DNA from: Euperipatoides rowelli
Lineage: Eukaryota; Onychophora; Udeonychophora; Euonychophora; Peripatopsidae
Strand: one strand, 5' to 3'
Length of the DNA: 13,946 nucleotides
Assembly: GCA_003024985.2 (NCBI GenBank)
Contig: PXIH01S0054242.1
The position numbers and the translations under genes were made by a program. Below the pieces are notes generated by a model. That model had not been told where the DNA came from. It saw nothing but the letters and a program-made list of their open reading frames with translations, and searched no databases. Positions within the stretch are counted from its first letter, which is position 1. The number at the start of each line of letters is the position of its first letter. This document shows, one piece after another, positions 1 through 9,030 of the stretch.

Positions 1-11
1 GGGGGGGGGGG
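1..11. repeat. Poly-G tract at window edge
   Basis: The window opens with 11 consecutive G residues. Similar G/C homopolymers recur at 3201-3212, 5093-5101, 5140-5152 and 6522-6530, so the sequence has a small class of long G/C runs that stand out against its A+T-rich background. The run may continue beyond the left edge. Confidence 0.9.
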
Positions 12-846
12 CTAGTTTTAGGAATAGAAGGCAGAGATAAACCCACAAGACTATACACATAGACACATTTTTAAAAATTTGGGTTTGTTGTAAAATTAAG
101 ACAGCACACCCGCTCGAAGGCTAAAGACAACTTCCAACAAATACACAATCCAGCAACTTATTAGGGAAATTAATAAGCTTCTGAGAACACCAACCATTTC
201 CTGACTTCTATAGGATATTTAATCTTGATTTCCTCTAGTTGATAAATAAAACATATGTTTGGAATTTAAAATGTTGTGGACTAGATATATTACTTTTTTT
301 TTTAGCCTGATTTCCTCAACAAGCCTTTTCTCTCCTCAAAGTGTTTCTTTATCTAGCACATTTACTGATGTCGTTTCTGACAATGAAACCTATAGACGAC
401 TAACTATGCTTATCTGTAGAATCGATTATATAATATACATTTTAATCTAAATAAATTACATTTTAATTATAAATTATTTTATTATTTCTACAATTTATAC
501 ACATGTTCGTAAATGGAATCTTGATTTATGCCTTGTCGAAAGGTATCACATTTTACCTAATTGGACATTCATGTTCATATTAATAATTTTGAATTTTTTT
601 TTTACTTCCAAGGTACTGGGCCATAATTTTATATAGTTGTATACCTAAATATTTATTAAAACTAGTTATTGGTTTTGTTTCTTCATAGTTTTTTTGTAGT
701 GTTGAGTTTGGTTATTCTTTATCATGAGCTTCTGTAGTTCTTAACAGCTTACCTCTCCAAAGTTAATTGTTCAGAGTGAATCATTCATATGAACATTTGT
801 TCATGTATTTCAATAATTTACTCAAAACTGTATGTAATTAATAGTT
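12..846. other. A/T-rich non-coding stretch
   Basis: No gene is supported here. The only open frame worth mentioning runs from 259 to 450 on the + strand. It follows a polypyrimidine-AG at 292-305, but it lacks a convincing donor and gives only a weak resemblance to MFSD10 (see rejected items). The rest is A/T-rich sequence with short homopolymers, consistent with intron or intergenic DNA. Confidence 0.6.
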
Positions 847-2040
847 GGCTAATGCAGCGTTTCCCAATTAAATTTAGCCACGGAACCCTTTTATATTTTA
901 TAAAATATAACGGAACCCCTATATATTTTACTGTAGCTTGCACATAAAAAAAAAAAATGCGCTGCAGGCAAAAAAAAATTGGTTCAAAGTAAAATACCTT
1001 TAAATTTGTCCCTTTCATGTCCAATGAAACAGCCACCCTGTTTTTTTTATAATAACTTGTTTACGTGATTGTCTTGGGAAAAATTATAGCTTCCTCAAAC
1101 TATTTATTTATTTTAATTCTAAAAGATTTAAGCCTCGGCTTATACACAATGCTAATATGAACAGTCTGATATACAGTAATTACGAAGAGTCTGATATAAT
1201 TATTCTTAATTAAATCAAACTTTTTTTTTTTTTTTAATTTTATTAAAACAAATAAAATTTGTACAAACTATATTAGTATTTCACTAAATACTTCTAATAC
1301 AGAGAAACACAGATACTATATCAAACTCTTTGTTTATTATTATTAGTATAAAAAAAAATACAAAAATAAAATTAAAATTGAAAGTTTAAAAAATATGAAA
1401 GTTTGTTTCACTTTTTCACGTGCATATTACCGATACAAATTACAAACGCAGAGCTTAACCAATCACAGCGCTTAACCAATCACAGTGCGTAACCACTCAC
1501 AGCTGTTTGCTTGATATTTTTAAGTCAGTGGTTTGCACATCGTTTCCTATTATTTACCATAGGTAGGTAGGTACAGTAGTTGTATACAGCCGTTGTAATT
1601 TGCAGGTTATGGATTACATACAAAGGCAGTTTATTATTATTATTGGGTTTATTAATAAAACAATTTAAATTACATGGTATAAAATACGATGTGAATATAA
1701 AGATCTTAGCGCAGCTCGTTTAATCCACAAGCTGTGAAGTAAAAATGCCCTGACCCAAATATTGTCTCTTTTGCTAGTATGTTTCTACTCTGTGACAGAA
1801 ACTACAATATTTTTTAATCTAATTTTAAACAATATTAGTATTATTTATGGAATTTTGATAATTTAGACATTTATTCTAGAAAAGAAAATATAATTATTTA
1901 GCTTTATTGTGCTATAATATTTTTAACTTTTAATGTATAAAATGTTTTAAATTTTTCTCATTTTTTCCCGGAACCCTTGATTTTGTCTCGCGGAACCCCA
2001 GGGTTCCGGGGAACACCAATTTGGAAACGCTGGGCTAATG
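847..2040. mobile_element. Non-autonomous hAT transposon with 8-bp TSD
   Basis: The element spans 855-2032 (1178 bp) and is flanked by perfect 8-bp direct repeats GGCTAATG at 847-854 and 2033-2040, the target-site duplication length typical of hAT transposons. Its terminal inverted repeats match at 14 of the first 15 positions: CAGCGTTTCCCAATT at the left, and CAGCGTTTCCAAATT when the right end is read on the minus strand. The CAG-GTTTCC-AA form is characteristic of hAT termini. Subterminal GGAACCC motifs occur at 882, 912, 1970 and 1992, with an inverted GGGTTCC at 2001. I saw no transposase coding frame inside, so it would have been mobilised in trans. The perfect TSD argues for a fairly young insertion. 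The family assignment rests on termini and TSD only. Confidence 0.9.
1453..1502. repeat. Threefold 17-bp CCAAT-containing tandem repeat
   Basis: Three adjacent copies of a 17-bp unit, (C/T)GC(T/G)TAACCA(A/C)TCACAG, lie at 1453-1468, 1469-1485 and 1486-1502 inside the hAT element. The first two carry an intact AACCAAT, a CCAAT-box core; read on the minus strand this is ATTGG. In the third copy CCAAT has become CCACT. The array could be a relic of the parent transposon's promoter or of subterminal transposase-binding repeats. Neither function is shown by the sequence. Confidence 0.8.
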
Positions 2041-4021
2041 TATTTTAGTCAGAATGGTGTGGTATAATGAAATTGCAACAGATTTAGTATTTTTTGACTT
2101 TGCTGTGAGAATGAAAACACTTGTATTGCATCCAGGGAAGTTAATGAGCTTTGTTTAACTTCTTTAAACATCATATCTGATTACAAGATCAGAGCAATAG
2201 TGCTCCAAGGTTGATTATGTAATTTTAGTTAATTGCAAGATTCAAAAATTTAGACTCTTGTAATTATTTTTTATTTTGTTTTGAACAAATATTGTTGCGA
2301 TAAAGGCAAAGACCAAAGATAAGTTACCACTATAAATTTATTTACTATAATCAGAGTGTTCATGATTAATTAGAAATAAGGTTTCTATCTAACAATTTTA
2401 GAGGGAGTGTAATGGAAATTTTATGTTTACCCATACCATTGTATTGATGTTTCACTCTGGCTTCAGAGAATTTTCAGTCTGGCTGAGTGCCATCAGGATG
2501 CAATGCGCAGGATGTTTATGTTATGGTTGACCATGATAAGTGTAATGGTCAGAAATGGAGGTTATGAGGGAAAGTAGGAACCTTCTCTTCCTCCTATCAG
2601 TTCTAAGAATAATATATTTTCTTACATGATGACTCGTTGCAAGTTATTGTTTGATTGCTTCTATTGTTGGAGTATTTTATTTATTGTTTGTCATTGTGAC
2701 TTTGGTACAAGTGAGTTAAGTGAGTTTTCAATAAATGTGAAATGGTATAAAATAGTTCTAGTCATTCCACCCTAACTCTGCAATTTAATGTGGCAAGAAA
2801 AAAATGTTGTCCTGGTTTAGATCGGACAATCACTTTTATCTTTATCATTTAATCGGTCTTTCTTAATTGTGTACTTTTCAAAGCATGGAAAAAGATTACA
2901 TGTTTATCAGAAAGCTAGCTTATTAGTGACTCTGATTAATCCTTAGATTTGGAAGTTCTTCACAGGGAAAATAATTTTTCCCAGTCGAAAACAAAAATGC
3001 CAAAGCTAAGTGCAGTTTCTAATTGAAAGTAAGGAGGAGTCCTAAATGTACCTTGTTGAAAGCTCTCGTGAAAAACTCCATTAGAAGATTGACCATTATT
3101 GAATCCACATTAATTTCCACGCTTTCAACTTAGACTACTTTTCTGTGAATGCAAGACACTTATGAAAGTTAGTATATTCTGATTTTCAGCATTTGGGGAA
3201 GGGGGGGGGGGGAGATATTATGAGTCTTCTCAGACTTTATTCCCTTTTGAAAAAGTTAATGAGAATTCATTAACTTTTGACAAGAAAATTATGGGTAAAG
3301 AAAAAATGATAATTCCCTGTGACAAAAGCAAGGTAGTCACTTCCTGGATAACAGCCATTCTTTTACTTTCGTATTAAAGAGAAACCAGTAAAAAAAAATT
3401 TTTGTGTTAGCACGATAAAAGAATAATAGACGTTTGACATGTTGGGACTCTCTGATTTATTTTTCTAATTATTTTTCTGTGCATGAAAAATAAAAAAAAA
3501 TTACCCTAGAAACTTAATATCTCATGTGAAGCTTAGACATGTTAGTATAGTGCTCAGGAGTGAAAAGAAATAGGTATCCTGCCATATACTGTAATTACTT
3601 ACTCGACAATCCACTTAGGCCTAACTGAGAAAGTCTTAAAAACAGCTAGATTTCACAGAACTAGATTAACGGGTGAACAATGCAAATCAAAGTAAAGCAA
3701 ATAAAAAACCAAAGCAAATCAAGGCTAATCTATATCATGATAATTATAAACTGTAGTTTGTTTTAGCATATTCTATAGCTACCATTTTTAGCTCTCAATA
3801 ATTAATATAAATACAGTATATTGTATTACTAAAGTCGTGAATTTCCTTGAACGCATTTTCTTCCATATTAATCAAAATCTTTGATTTTTTCTCTTTTTTT
3901 TATTTTTATTTTAGCTTTAAGATTTTCTAGTGAGTTCATTTTATTTATTTTTTAAAGATGTATTAGCCTATAGTACGGTAGGCTTTATGTTTATACTGTT
4001 TTTTATCTTCTTTTTATCTAG
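2041..4021. other. Non-coding DNA upstream of first visible MFSD10 exon
   Basis: This is presumably the intron preceding the exon at 4022, since that exon begins with a splice acceptor and cannot be the first. I searched both strands for the expected upstream MFSD10 segments (the conserved SKGN.SLS and GLE.TL.FL regions) and did not find them. A higher-G+C patch at about 2413-2620 contains a 54-codon open frame (2413-2577) with no recognised product. A 12-G run lies at 3201-3212. A 9-bp inverted repeat, GTTGAAAGC/GCTTTCAAC, lies at 3055-3063 and 3121-3129. Confidence 0.5.
3251..3278. repeat. Perfect 12-bp inverted repeat (hairpin)
   Basis: Arms AAAAGTTAATGA (3251-3262) and TCATTAACTTTT (3267-3278) are perfect reverse complements around a 4-nt GAAT loop. 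Because it is A/T-rich, such a structure could be extruded as a cruciform or be the core of a decayed MITE. No flanking terminal repeats or TSD were recognised. Confidence 0.85.
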
Positions 4022-4077
4022 TATGAATCAAGGAATGATGTTTTTATATATTGGTCTAATCATGTCTATTGTGCAAG
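4022..4077 (+). CDS. MFSD10: MFSD10 exon a (TM8)
   Basis: The acceptor is a strong pyrimidine tract ending in CTAG at 4018-4021 and the donor is G|GTAAGA at 4078. The 56-nt exon begins with one base that completes an upstream codon, then encodes MNQGMMFLYIGLIMSIVQ and the first base of a glycine codon. In the family, this position carries the (Q/N)QGKMFF.IGL segment at the start of TM8. The internal ATG is therefore not a start codon. Confidence 0.87.
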
Positions 4078-7000
4078 GTAAGAATTTGATGGAATTTTAA
4101 ATTTTATAAAATATATTTTTTTTTATCAGAGTTGGTAAGCAACTTTTTAAAAGCAGCAGTGCAACAGCTTCTGCTACTTAGCCTGATAAAGGAGCTGAGC
4201 TACTTTGCTGCTATTTTATTAAAAAAAAAAAAGTAGCTTGTTTCTTTTAAACTATTTTTGCAAACCACTGAGCTACTTTTAGCTTTTTCAACAAATTAAG
4301 GGCTACTGTTTAGCTTTGAAAAAGCTAAATGAAGGGCTACATTTTAGCTTTTCAATAATTTTATTTGCTTTTACGGTATCCCTCAGGGATCCGTACTAGG
4401 AGGTTTGATATTTGTTATGACCACCAATCAAATTGCCAAAAATTTTGAGAACCTTTTCAAATACATTGATGATATAGCCTAATATTATTGTCCATGGGTA
4501 ATTTTTCAGATAGTTTGTTGAATTCGGTCTTTAAGGAAGTAATATAATCTGGAATGTCAATCCAACTAAAACCAGTATCTTAATTCATGATTTTTCTAGA
4601 ATTGAATCAAAAATTAATGTTTATATAAGGGTACTTACCTTCAATCTGTTAACTCCTGTAAAATATTAGGACTTTCAATTCAATCAAATTTAAAATGGGA
4701 TCTGCATATTCAGAATATTATTAAAAATATTTGTAAAAATTTTTACATTCTATATAAACTTGAAAATTTTAAAACTGATATAAAAACCATTAGAAATATT
4801 TATATAATGTTTATAAGACCCAACATAGAATATTGTTCCCCTGTGTGGACTAATTCATTAACAAAGCAACAATCTCATCTCTTGAAAATGCTCCAAAGAA
4901 GATCGGTTAAAATCAGTTTGAGTACCGTAATAATTATTTTTATTCTTCTGAAGAAGCACTTCTGTGTTATTTATACTAAAATAACATAAAAATTACTCAA
5001 ATTTGACTTTTACATAATATGATATGGCCCAAAATATTTCAGAATTCAATAAAAAGTATTTCTTTCAGTAAACGCTTGCATTCTTAACAGCACCCCCCCC
5101 CATCCCTAAAATTTTCAGTGAAAATTTCAAATGCACCCTCCCCCCCCCCCCCTCACTCAGTCAACATAATTATTTTGGCTCTAATTTCCTCAAAAACATG
5201 TAACCCTAGATTAGGGTTAAATCTCTAGTTACCGTTGGTGACTCTTATTGGGGTGCTGAAAAGTTGGCAACTCTTGCAGTCAACATGTTAAAAACAAAAA
5301 CAATAGAATTTCTTTTATGGATTTTTTATTGCTTTTCTGATATTAAATCTGCAATTCTTGTTTTAAACATTCTTTCTCATTTCTTGCTCTCTTTTCTTTT
5401 TTAGGTGGTTTTGTGAGGAGAATTCCTTCTGGAAAAGCAAAAATGGTTGCACTGATTGTAAGTAATAACCTTTTAATTTAGTTTTTAAAAATAATTTATA
5501 AATATTTTTATGTAATATAAAAATTATATAGAAAATAAAGAGATTTCCTACAAAGCTTGTTAAATATGAAAATTAAAAGGAAATGGAAGAAAATAAACAT
5601 CAAATATGTAATTGTTTTAAACATATTGATAACATAAATTATATATCTAGTGTTTAACGGTTTAACCAGTTGCTAGTTAAGGTTAATTGCCCATTAAATA
5701 CAGGTAAAATATAGTTTTCAATGTTCTTTTCACCATTAATAAAATTTTAAAACCACTTCACATATTTACAAAAGGTCAATTTAAATAAAACTAAAATTAT
5801 TTTGATGTCCAGAATCAAAGAGAGTACATTTATAGTGTACAATACTTAGGATACAATATATTTTTAATAAATTAAAATTTTTACTACCCTATTCAGGTAT
5901 TTCACTTTAGTGCACCATTTATTAGAACTGTTGACAAATCAATAATGTTGACTATCATTTACTTAGTTCAAGACTTCTCTTAAAATTTGGGTATCGGAAT
6001 ACTTATAATAGCTGTTCTACCGCGTTATTCATTGACTTACTGTTTATGGCTTTATTAATGTAAATTAATATCAAATAAAAATTTTAAAAAAGTTATATGG
6101 TAATAAAAGCTATAATATGACAATGTATCTCTTTAAATAATTTATACAAATACCAAGTCTTATGAGCCGTTTTGATATTTCTTTTCTATTTTATATATAT
6201 AGGGTCTTGCTATTATTATTCCTGCCTTTATGATTATTGGTCTTGCTAATAGTTCTACTATGCTATTCCTCGGACTATTATTTTTCTCAATCGGTAAGTG
6301 CTATCAATGGATCTAAACATTACCCAAATCATCAATTTTTTTTTACTGTGTATTAAGCTTTTTGTTTGCTTACTATTTGAAGATATGGTACCTTGAAACC
6401 AGATTTTATTAAATATTTTAAAGTTTTCTCTATATTGATTAAATTGTTTATATGATTGTGTAAGTTTATATTTTACATCATGAAAGTACGTTTATTTTAC
6501 TGTTCTAAAATATTTACTCCTCCCCCCCCCTCACAATTGCAACACCAATGAACAGTGTAGGTTTTATTTAACCCTTTGCAAGAGGGAAAAGTTCTATGAA
6601 AATCATAATTCTCTTTGACAGAGCTTGTAAGACATTTGCTTCATAACAGTCTTGCATTCACTGAAATACCTGTTATCTAACTGCTATTTTAAGAAACGCT
6701 CAAGGATTAAAAAAAATCAAAATCACGTGAATCGCCGTGGCTTCCGTAATGATCAATTTTTTAATGGATTGATGTATTGCTGATCTCCTGTTGCTTCATT
6801 ACAATAAATAAATTCTTGGTAAGAGAAGAAAATATCTGTGTAGGATTAGAATGCAGATTGATTAAATGCTGACATTTTACACTAATATCTCACCTAAAGC
6901 ACACAAAAAGACATTCAATTTAACCTTTTAACTTCACACACTAAATATGAAAAAAACTGGAAGGCAATGAACTTAAGCAATCTTTAATAGATGAAAATAC

Positions 7001-8078
7001 CCGAATGATATTGCAAGCTTATCTATTAGAAACACAAAAATCAAGATTAGGTACAGTAAATAGATTTATTTATTTATTATAAAAGTTTAAACCCTTAAGG
7101 TTTATATAGTTGTGATTTTTATGATCTTTCTTCTTTTTAACTTTCTTTTTGTTCTTAATTCATTATGTAAAATAAAATATTGACCATTATTTTTTTTTTT
7201 TTAAGTTTAAAAAGATATTTTAATGAGTAAAACATATTTTATTAGTTTAAGGGTGAAAATAATAATAATAATAATACATAAGAAAATAACAGTAATAATT
7301 AAAAAAAATTTTTTTCAAGAATTTTAAAATTGTAAAAGTGCCCAGGCTAGGCAGACAGAACAAAATCTTTATGTTAATAAATTAAAATTCTTATATATTA
7401 AAAAAAAAAAAAATGTTCTACTATAGCCTGATTTAGCCTCAGCAAGTATATAGCTTTTAATGTGCTTTCTTGATTGGAAAGCACTTCTTGAATATGAGCC
7501 TCAATTTCCACTGTATAAGCTTCTTATTAATTGAAATGTCTGTCTCTCTTCTTGGAAGATCATGAGCTGGGGTTTTAAAATTTGGGTAAAAATTCATATT
7601 TGACCACTAGGCAGATATTAAAAGTATGGGCATTAAAAAAAAAAAAAATTTTTTTCGCTCCACCAGCAAAAATATGAAACTTTAAGGTCAATGTGCCACC
7701 TCAAGATATTGTTTGACCATTTCTTTACTTTATTATAAGGCAACTATTAACCATATAGGTGAAACAAAAATCCTAACTTCAGTTTTTTCAGTTCGCCCTA
7801 TAAATTTGCATCTGGAAGAAGTTGTTATGAACAGGTGTTCATCATGACCTCTCTCATCGAATCTGGATTTTTTTAGAACCACCAAAAAAAAAAAAAAAAC
7901 AGGATAAAACTGATAGAATTTATATAATTGTGTACATATTTTTAAATTTTTTAAAAATTGCAATTAGAATGTCATTAAATAGATTTTAAAAAGTGATTTT
8001 TTTTTAATCACTATCAATTTTTTTTTATAGCCTCTGCGACTGTTGTGCCTTCTCTCACTGCAATAGTCTCCAACTATG
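4022..8078 (+). CDS. MFSD10: Partial MFSD10 (TETRAN-like) MFS transporter, four internal exons
   Basis: Joining 4022-4077, 5405-5457, 6203-6293 and 8031-8078 gives one continuous frame of about 83 residues with no stop. Every junction is GT-AG and phases match (1, 0, 1, 1). The product resembles the C-terminal half of MFSD10, also called tetracycline transporter-like protein, a 12-helix major facilitator superfamily membrane protein reported to carry organic anions. The diagnostic order is visible: an N/Q-QG-MF-IGL helix (TM8), a QGGFVRRI loop resembling the MFS motif-A-like turn between TM8 and TM9, a hydrophobic helix ending IIGLANS (TM9), then a helix with the VVPSLTAIVSNYG signature (TM10). 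Expected but not found here are the N-terminal domain (TM1-7) and the final block containing RSLGALAR (TM11-12). With intact frame and splice sites it looks like a functional gene rather than a pseudogene. The family is well supported; the substrate is not inferable. Confidence 0.85.
4173..4360 (+). repeat. GCTAC/AGCTTTT repeat cluster
   Basis: GCTAC recurs at 4173, 4199, 4272, 4302 and 4336, and inverted (GTAGC) at 4233. From 4272 the spacing is 30 and 34 bp, and each unit continues with an AGCTTT(T/G) block, giving an imperfect tandem array. A short hairpin, AGCTTTgaaAAAGCT, lies within it. Subterminal GCTAC repeats of this kind occur near the ends of some hAT elements, but no terminal repeat or TSD was found. 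It abuts the reverse transcriptase fragment. Confidence 0.65.
4366..4980 (+). pseudogene. Degenerate non-LTR retrotransposon reverse transcriptase
   Basis: This is a decayed reverse transcriptase fragment inside the first visible MFSD10 intron, same strand as the gene. At 4372-4401 it reads YGIPQGSVLG, the RT motif before the catalytic block, and at 4459-4479 KYIDDIA, corresponding to the (Y/F)xDD catalytic motif. A TAA follows at 4480. After a frame change, NPTKTSILI appears near 4555, then ILGLSIQSNLKWDLHI (about 4660-4710) and FIRPNIEYCSPVWTNSLTKQ (about 4810-4870). This order matches the thumb and C-terminal part of LINE ORF2 proteins of the CR1/jockey/I-like assemblage. After another frame change, Y-SSEEALL (about 4940-4965) matches the common EAL block. 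At least one stop and two to three frameshifts make it non-functional. The 5' part of the element is missing. Confidence 0.88.
5093..5152. repeat. Paired poly-C tracts
   Basis: A run of nine C (5093-5101) and a run of thirteen C (5140-5152) lie 38 bp apart, each preceded by GCACCC or a close variant. Between them is an inverted repeat, AAATTTTC/GAAAATTT (5109-5116 and 5120-5127). The two tracts may have arisen by local duplication. They lie in the MFSD10 intron downstream of the retrotransposon fragment; the rest of 5000-5404 shows no gene. Confidence 0.8.
5405..5457 (+). CDS. MFSD10: MFSD10 exon b (TM8-TM9 loop)
   Basis: The exon follows a long pyrimidine tract ending in TTTTTTAG (AG at 5403-5404) and ends at a near-consensus donor GTAAGT at 5458. 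Its 53 nt complete the split glycine codon and encode GGFVRRIPSGKAKMVALI. The G-x-x-R-R sequence corresponds to the basic cytoplasmic turn found between helices 8 and 9 in MFS proteins (a motif-A-like repeat); the following MVALI opens TM9. It ends in phase 0. Confidence 0.87.
5458..6202 (+). other. MFSD10 intron (745 bp), no other feature
   Basis: The intron has a GTAAGT donor at 5458 and an acceptor AG at 6201-6202 after a T/A-rich tract. It is A/T-rich throughout, and I see no repeat, transposon or secondary coding signal in it. Confidence 0.8.
6203..6293 (+). CDS. MFSD10: MFSD10 exon c (TM9-TM10)
   Basis: This 91-nt exon begins directly after TATATATAG and ends at G|GTAAGT (6294). It encodes about 30 mostly hydrophobic residues, from GLAIIIPAFMIIGLANSS to MLFLGLLFFSI, i.e. 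the rest of TM9, a short polar turn and the start of TM10. The PAF-IG motif is shared with other MFSD10 proteins. The last base begins an alanine codon completed in the next exon. Confidence 0.87.
6294..8030 (+). other. MFSD10 intron (1737 bp)
   Basis: The intron is bounded by GTAAGT at 6294 and a T-rich acceptor ending ATAG at 8030. It contains a nine-C run at 6522-6530, a short (AAT)n microsatellite at about 7257-7275 and several A/T homopolymers, including adjoining A and T runs at about 7634-7657. The minus-strand open frame at 7733-7963 is low-complexity and not convincing as coding. No transposon was recognised. Confidence 0.7.
8031..8078 (+). CDS. MFSD10: MFSD10 exon d (TM10)
   Basis: A T-rich tract ending TTTTATAG precedes this 48-nt exon, and G|GTAAGT follows at 8079. 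With the split alanine codon it encodes ASATVVPSLTAIVSNY and the first base of a glycine codon. The VVP(S/C)L(T/S)xxV(S/A)xYG pattern is the most diagnostic MFSD10 signature in the window. Its donor is intact, so at least one further exon must follow. The expected continuation was not found between 8079 and 13946. Confidence 0.87.
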
Positions 8079-8808
8079 GTAAGTTTTTTGTTTTTACAAT
8101 TGTAAAAGACTGCATGTTATCAAATTATTATTTTTTATCACTCTAATAATTTTCAAAGATTTATTTAAAGTTATATAAATACAAGAAATTAACTTCCCTT
8201 ATTCCGTGATTGACAGGTCAGTAATTTTTGTCAGAATTCAAAAATGAGATTTGAATTTTAGAAGGATACAACACATTATTTCTAATAATAAATAACTCTG
8301 GGAAGGAAATATAATTTTTTATTTTAGTCGTCTAAATTTATAGTTTTTTTTCTATGAAATACTGTAGTAGGCTATTTAATGTACAATATGACATTTCTTA
8401 AATGTTTATTTTTCATATTCTTGTTTTTTATTTTTATTATAATATGCTCTTTTTGTGAATTTTTAAAATAACTGAACTTTATACTTAATAATAACCAAAA
8501 TTTTACTGTTGTAGTCTTAAATTATAAATATAACTCATTAACAATAAATAATTGTGTTCTTTTTAAATTCAATTGACGTTAATTTATATAGTTATGTACA
8601 CAATCTTTGCAAAATATTTTAACTAGAATATTCAGATTTATTTCAAGATTCAGTATGTACTATCTTGTACACAGGTATAATATAAGGATAATTGAAACTT
8701 CCCAAACATTGATTATTTCTTTAAACAGGATGCAACTAAAAATAAGGAACTCTCATAATGAAAATGATCATTTTATTTTGAAAAACTTCCCCTTATGCAT
8801 GAAGTTTC
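8079..8808 (+). other. Start of long MFSD10 intron, no gene seen
   Basis: This A/T-rich sequence follows the exon d donor. I saw no exon that would continue the transporter and no transposon. A frame at 8607-8813 lacks an ATG start and codon-like composition and is not accepted. Confidence 0.6.
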
Positions 8809-8980
8809 CCTGAAGGGATAGTCAGTCGGCCTTTCATTGTTGTCTATATAATTGTAATAATTCTATAGACAACGTTAACTATGGATATAATAATTAATAT
8901 TTTATGTTTTTATTAGATGTTGTTATTGAACATTTTATGTAAAAGTTTGTTTTTCTGGCCTATAGATTTATCCCTTCAGG
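8809..8980. repeat. Nested inverted repeat, MITE-like (172 bp)
   Basis: Outer arms CCTGAAGGGATA (8809-8820) and TATCCCTTCAGG (8969-8980) are perfect 12-bp reverse complements. Seven bases further in on the left and eight on the right, both arms carry GGCC in mirrored positions (8828-8831 and 8957-8960). Inside lies a second hairpin with perfect 10-bp arms, GTTGTCTATA (8839-8848) and TATAGACAAC (8864-8873). The layout resembles a small MITE or a structured non-coding element. No clear target-site duplication flanks the outer arms. Confidence 0.7.
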
Positions 8981-9030
8981 CACATTTTAAATCAACGTTA
9001 TTTGAACCGTAATTTTGCAATTCAAGTTTA

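Noticed and set aside
259-450. 63-residue + frame after a polypyrimidine-AG, containing SVSLSSTFTDVVSDNET, which faintly resembles the SLS...DV segment of MFSD10 TM4-5.
   Set aside because: The invariant SKGN part is not preserved, there is only a weak GTAGAA donor at 415, and the roughly 120 residues expected between this point and exon a are not found. Chance or a decayed duplicate is more likely.
818-1036. 72-residue minus-strand frame.
   Set aside because: It lies across the left terminus of the hAT element; its sequence is explained by the terminal inverted repeat and subterminal GGAACCC motifs plus A/T-rich flank.
3303-3370. Partial similarity between 3303-3355 and 6600-6650 (ATAATTC-C---GACA-A-GC and a shared ATAACAG).
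   Set aside because: Short matched words in A/T-rich sequence with inconsistent spacing; not enough to call a dispersed repeat by eye.
4807-4989. Apparent 60-residue gene starting at an ATG.
   Set aside because: It is one frame of the degenerate LINE reverse transcriptase; the ATG is an internal methionine and the frame ends after a frameshift.
5202-5218. AACCCTA/TAGGGTT pair resembling telomeric repeats.
   Set aside because: It is a single 7-bp inverted repeat with a 3-nt loop, not an array; no evidence of an interstitial telomere.
7257-7275. (AAT)n microsatellite.
   Set aside because: Ordinary short microsatellite in an A/T-rich intron; noted only in the intron entry.
7733-7963. 76-residue minus-strand frame.
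   Set aside because: It is low-complexity, with a phenylalanine run from poly-A, lies in an MFSD10 intron, and shows no recognisable motif or splice signals.
8607-8813. 68-residue + frame.
   Set aside because: It starts at TTG rather than ATG, has A/T-driven composition and overlaps the edge of the inverted repeat at 8809.
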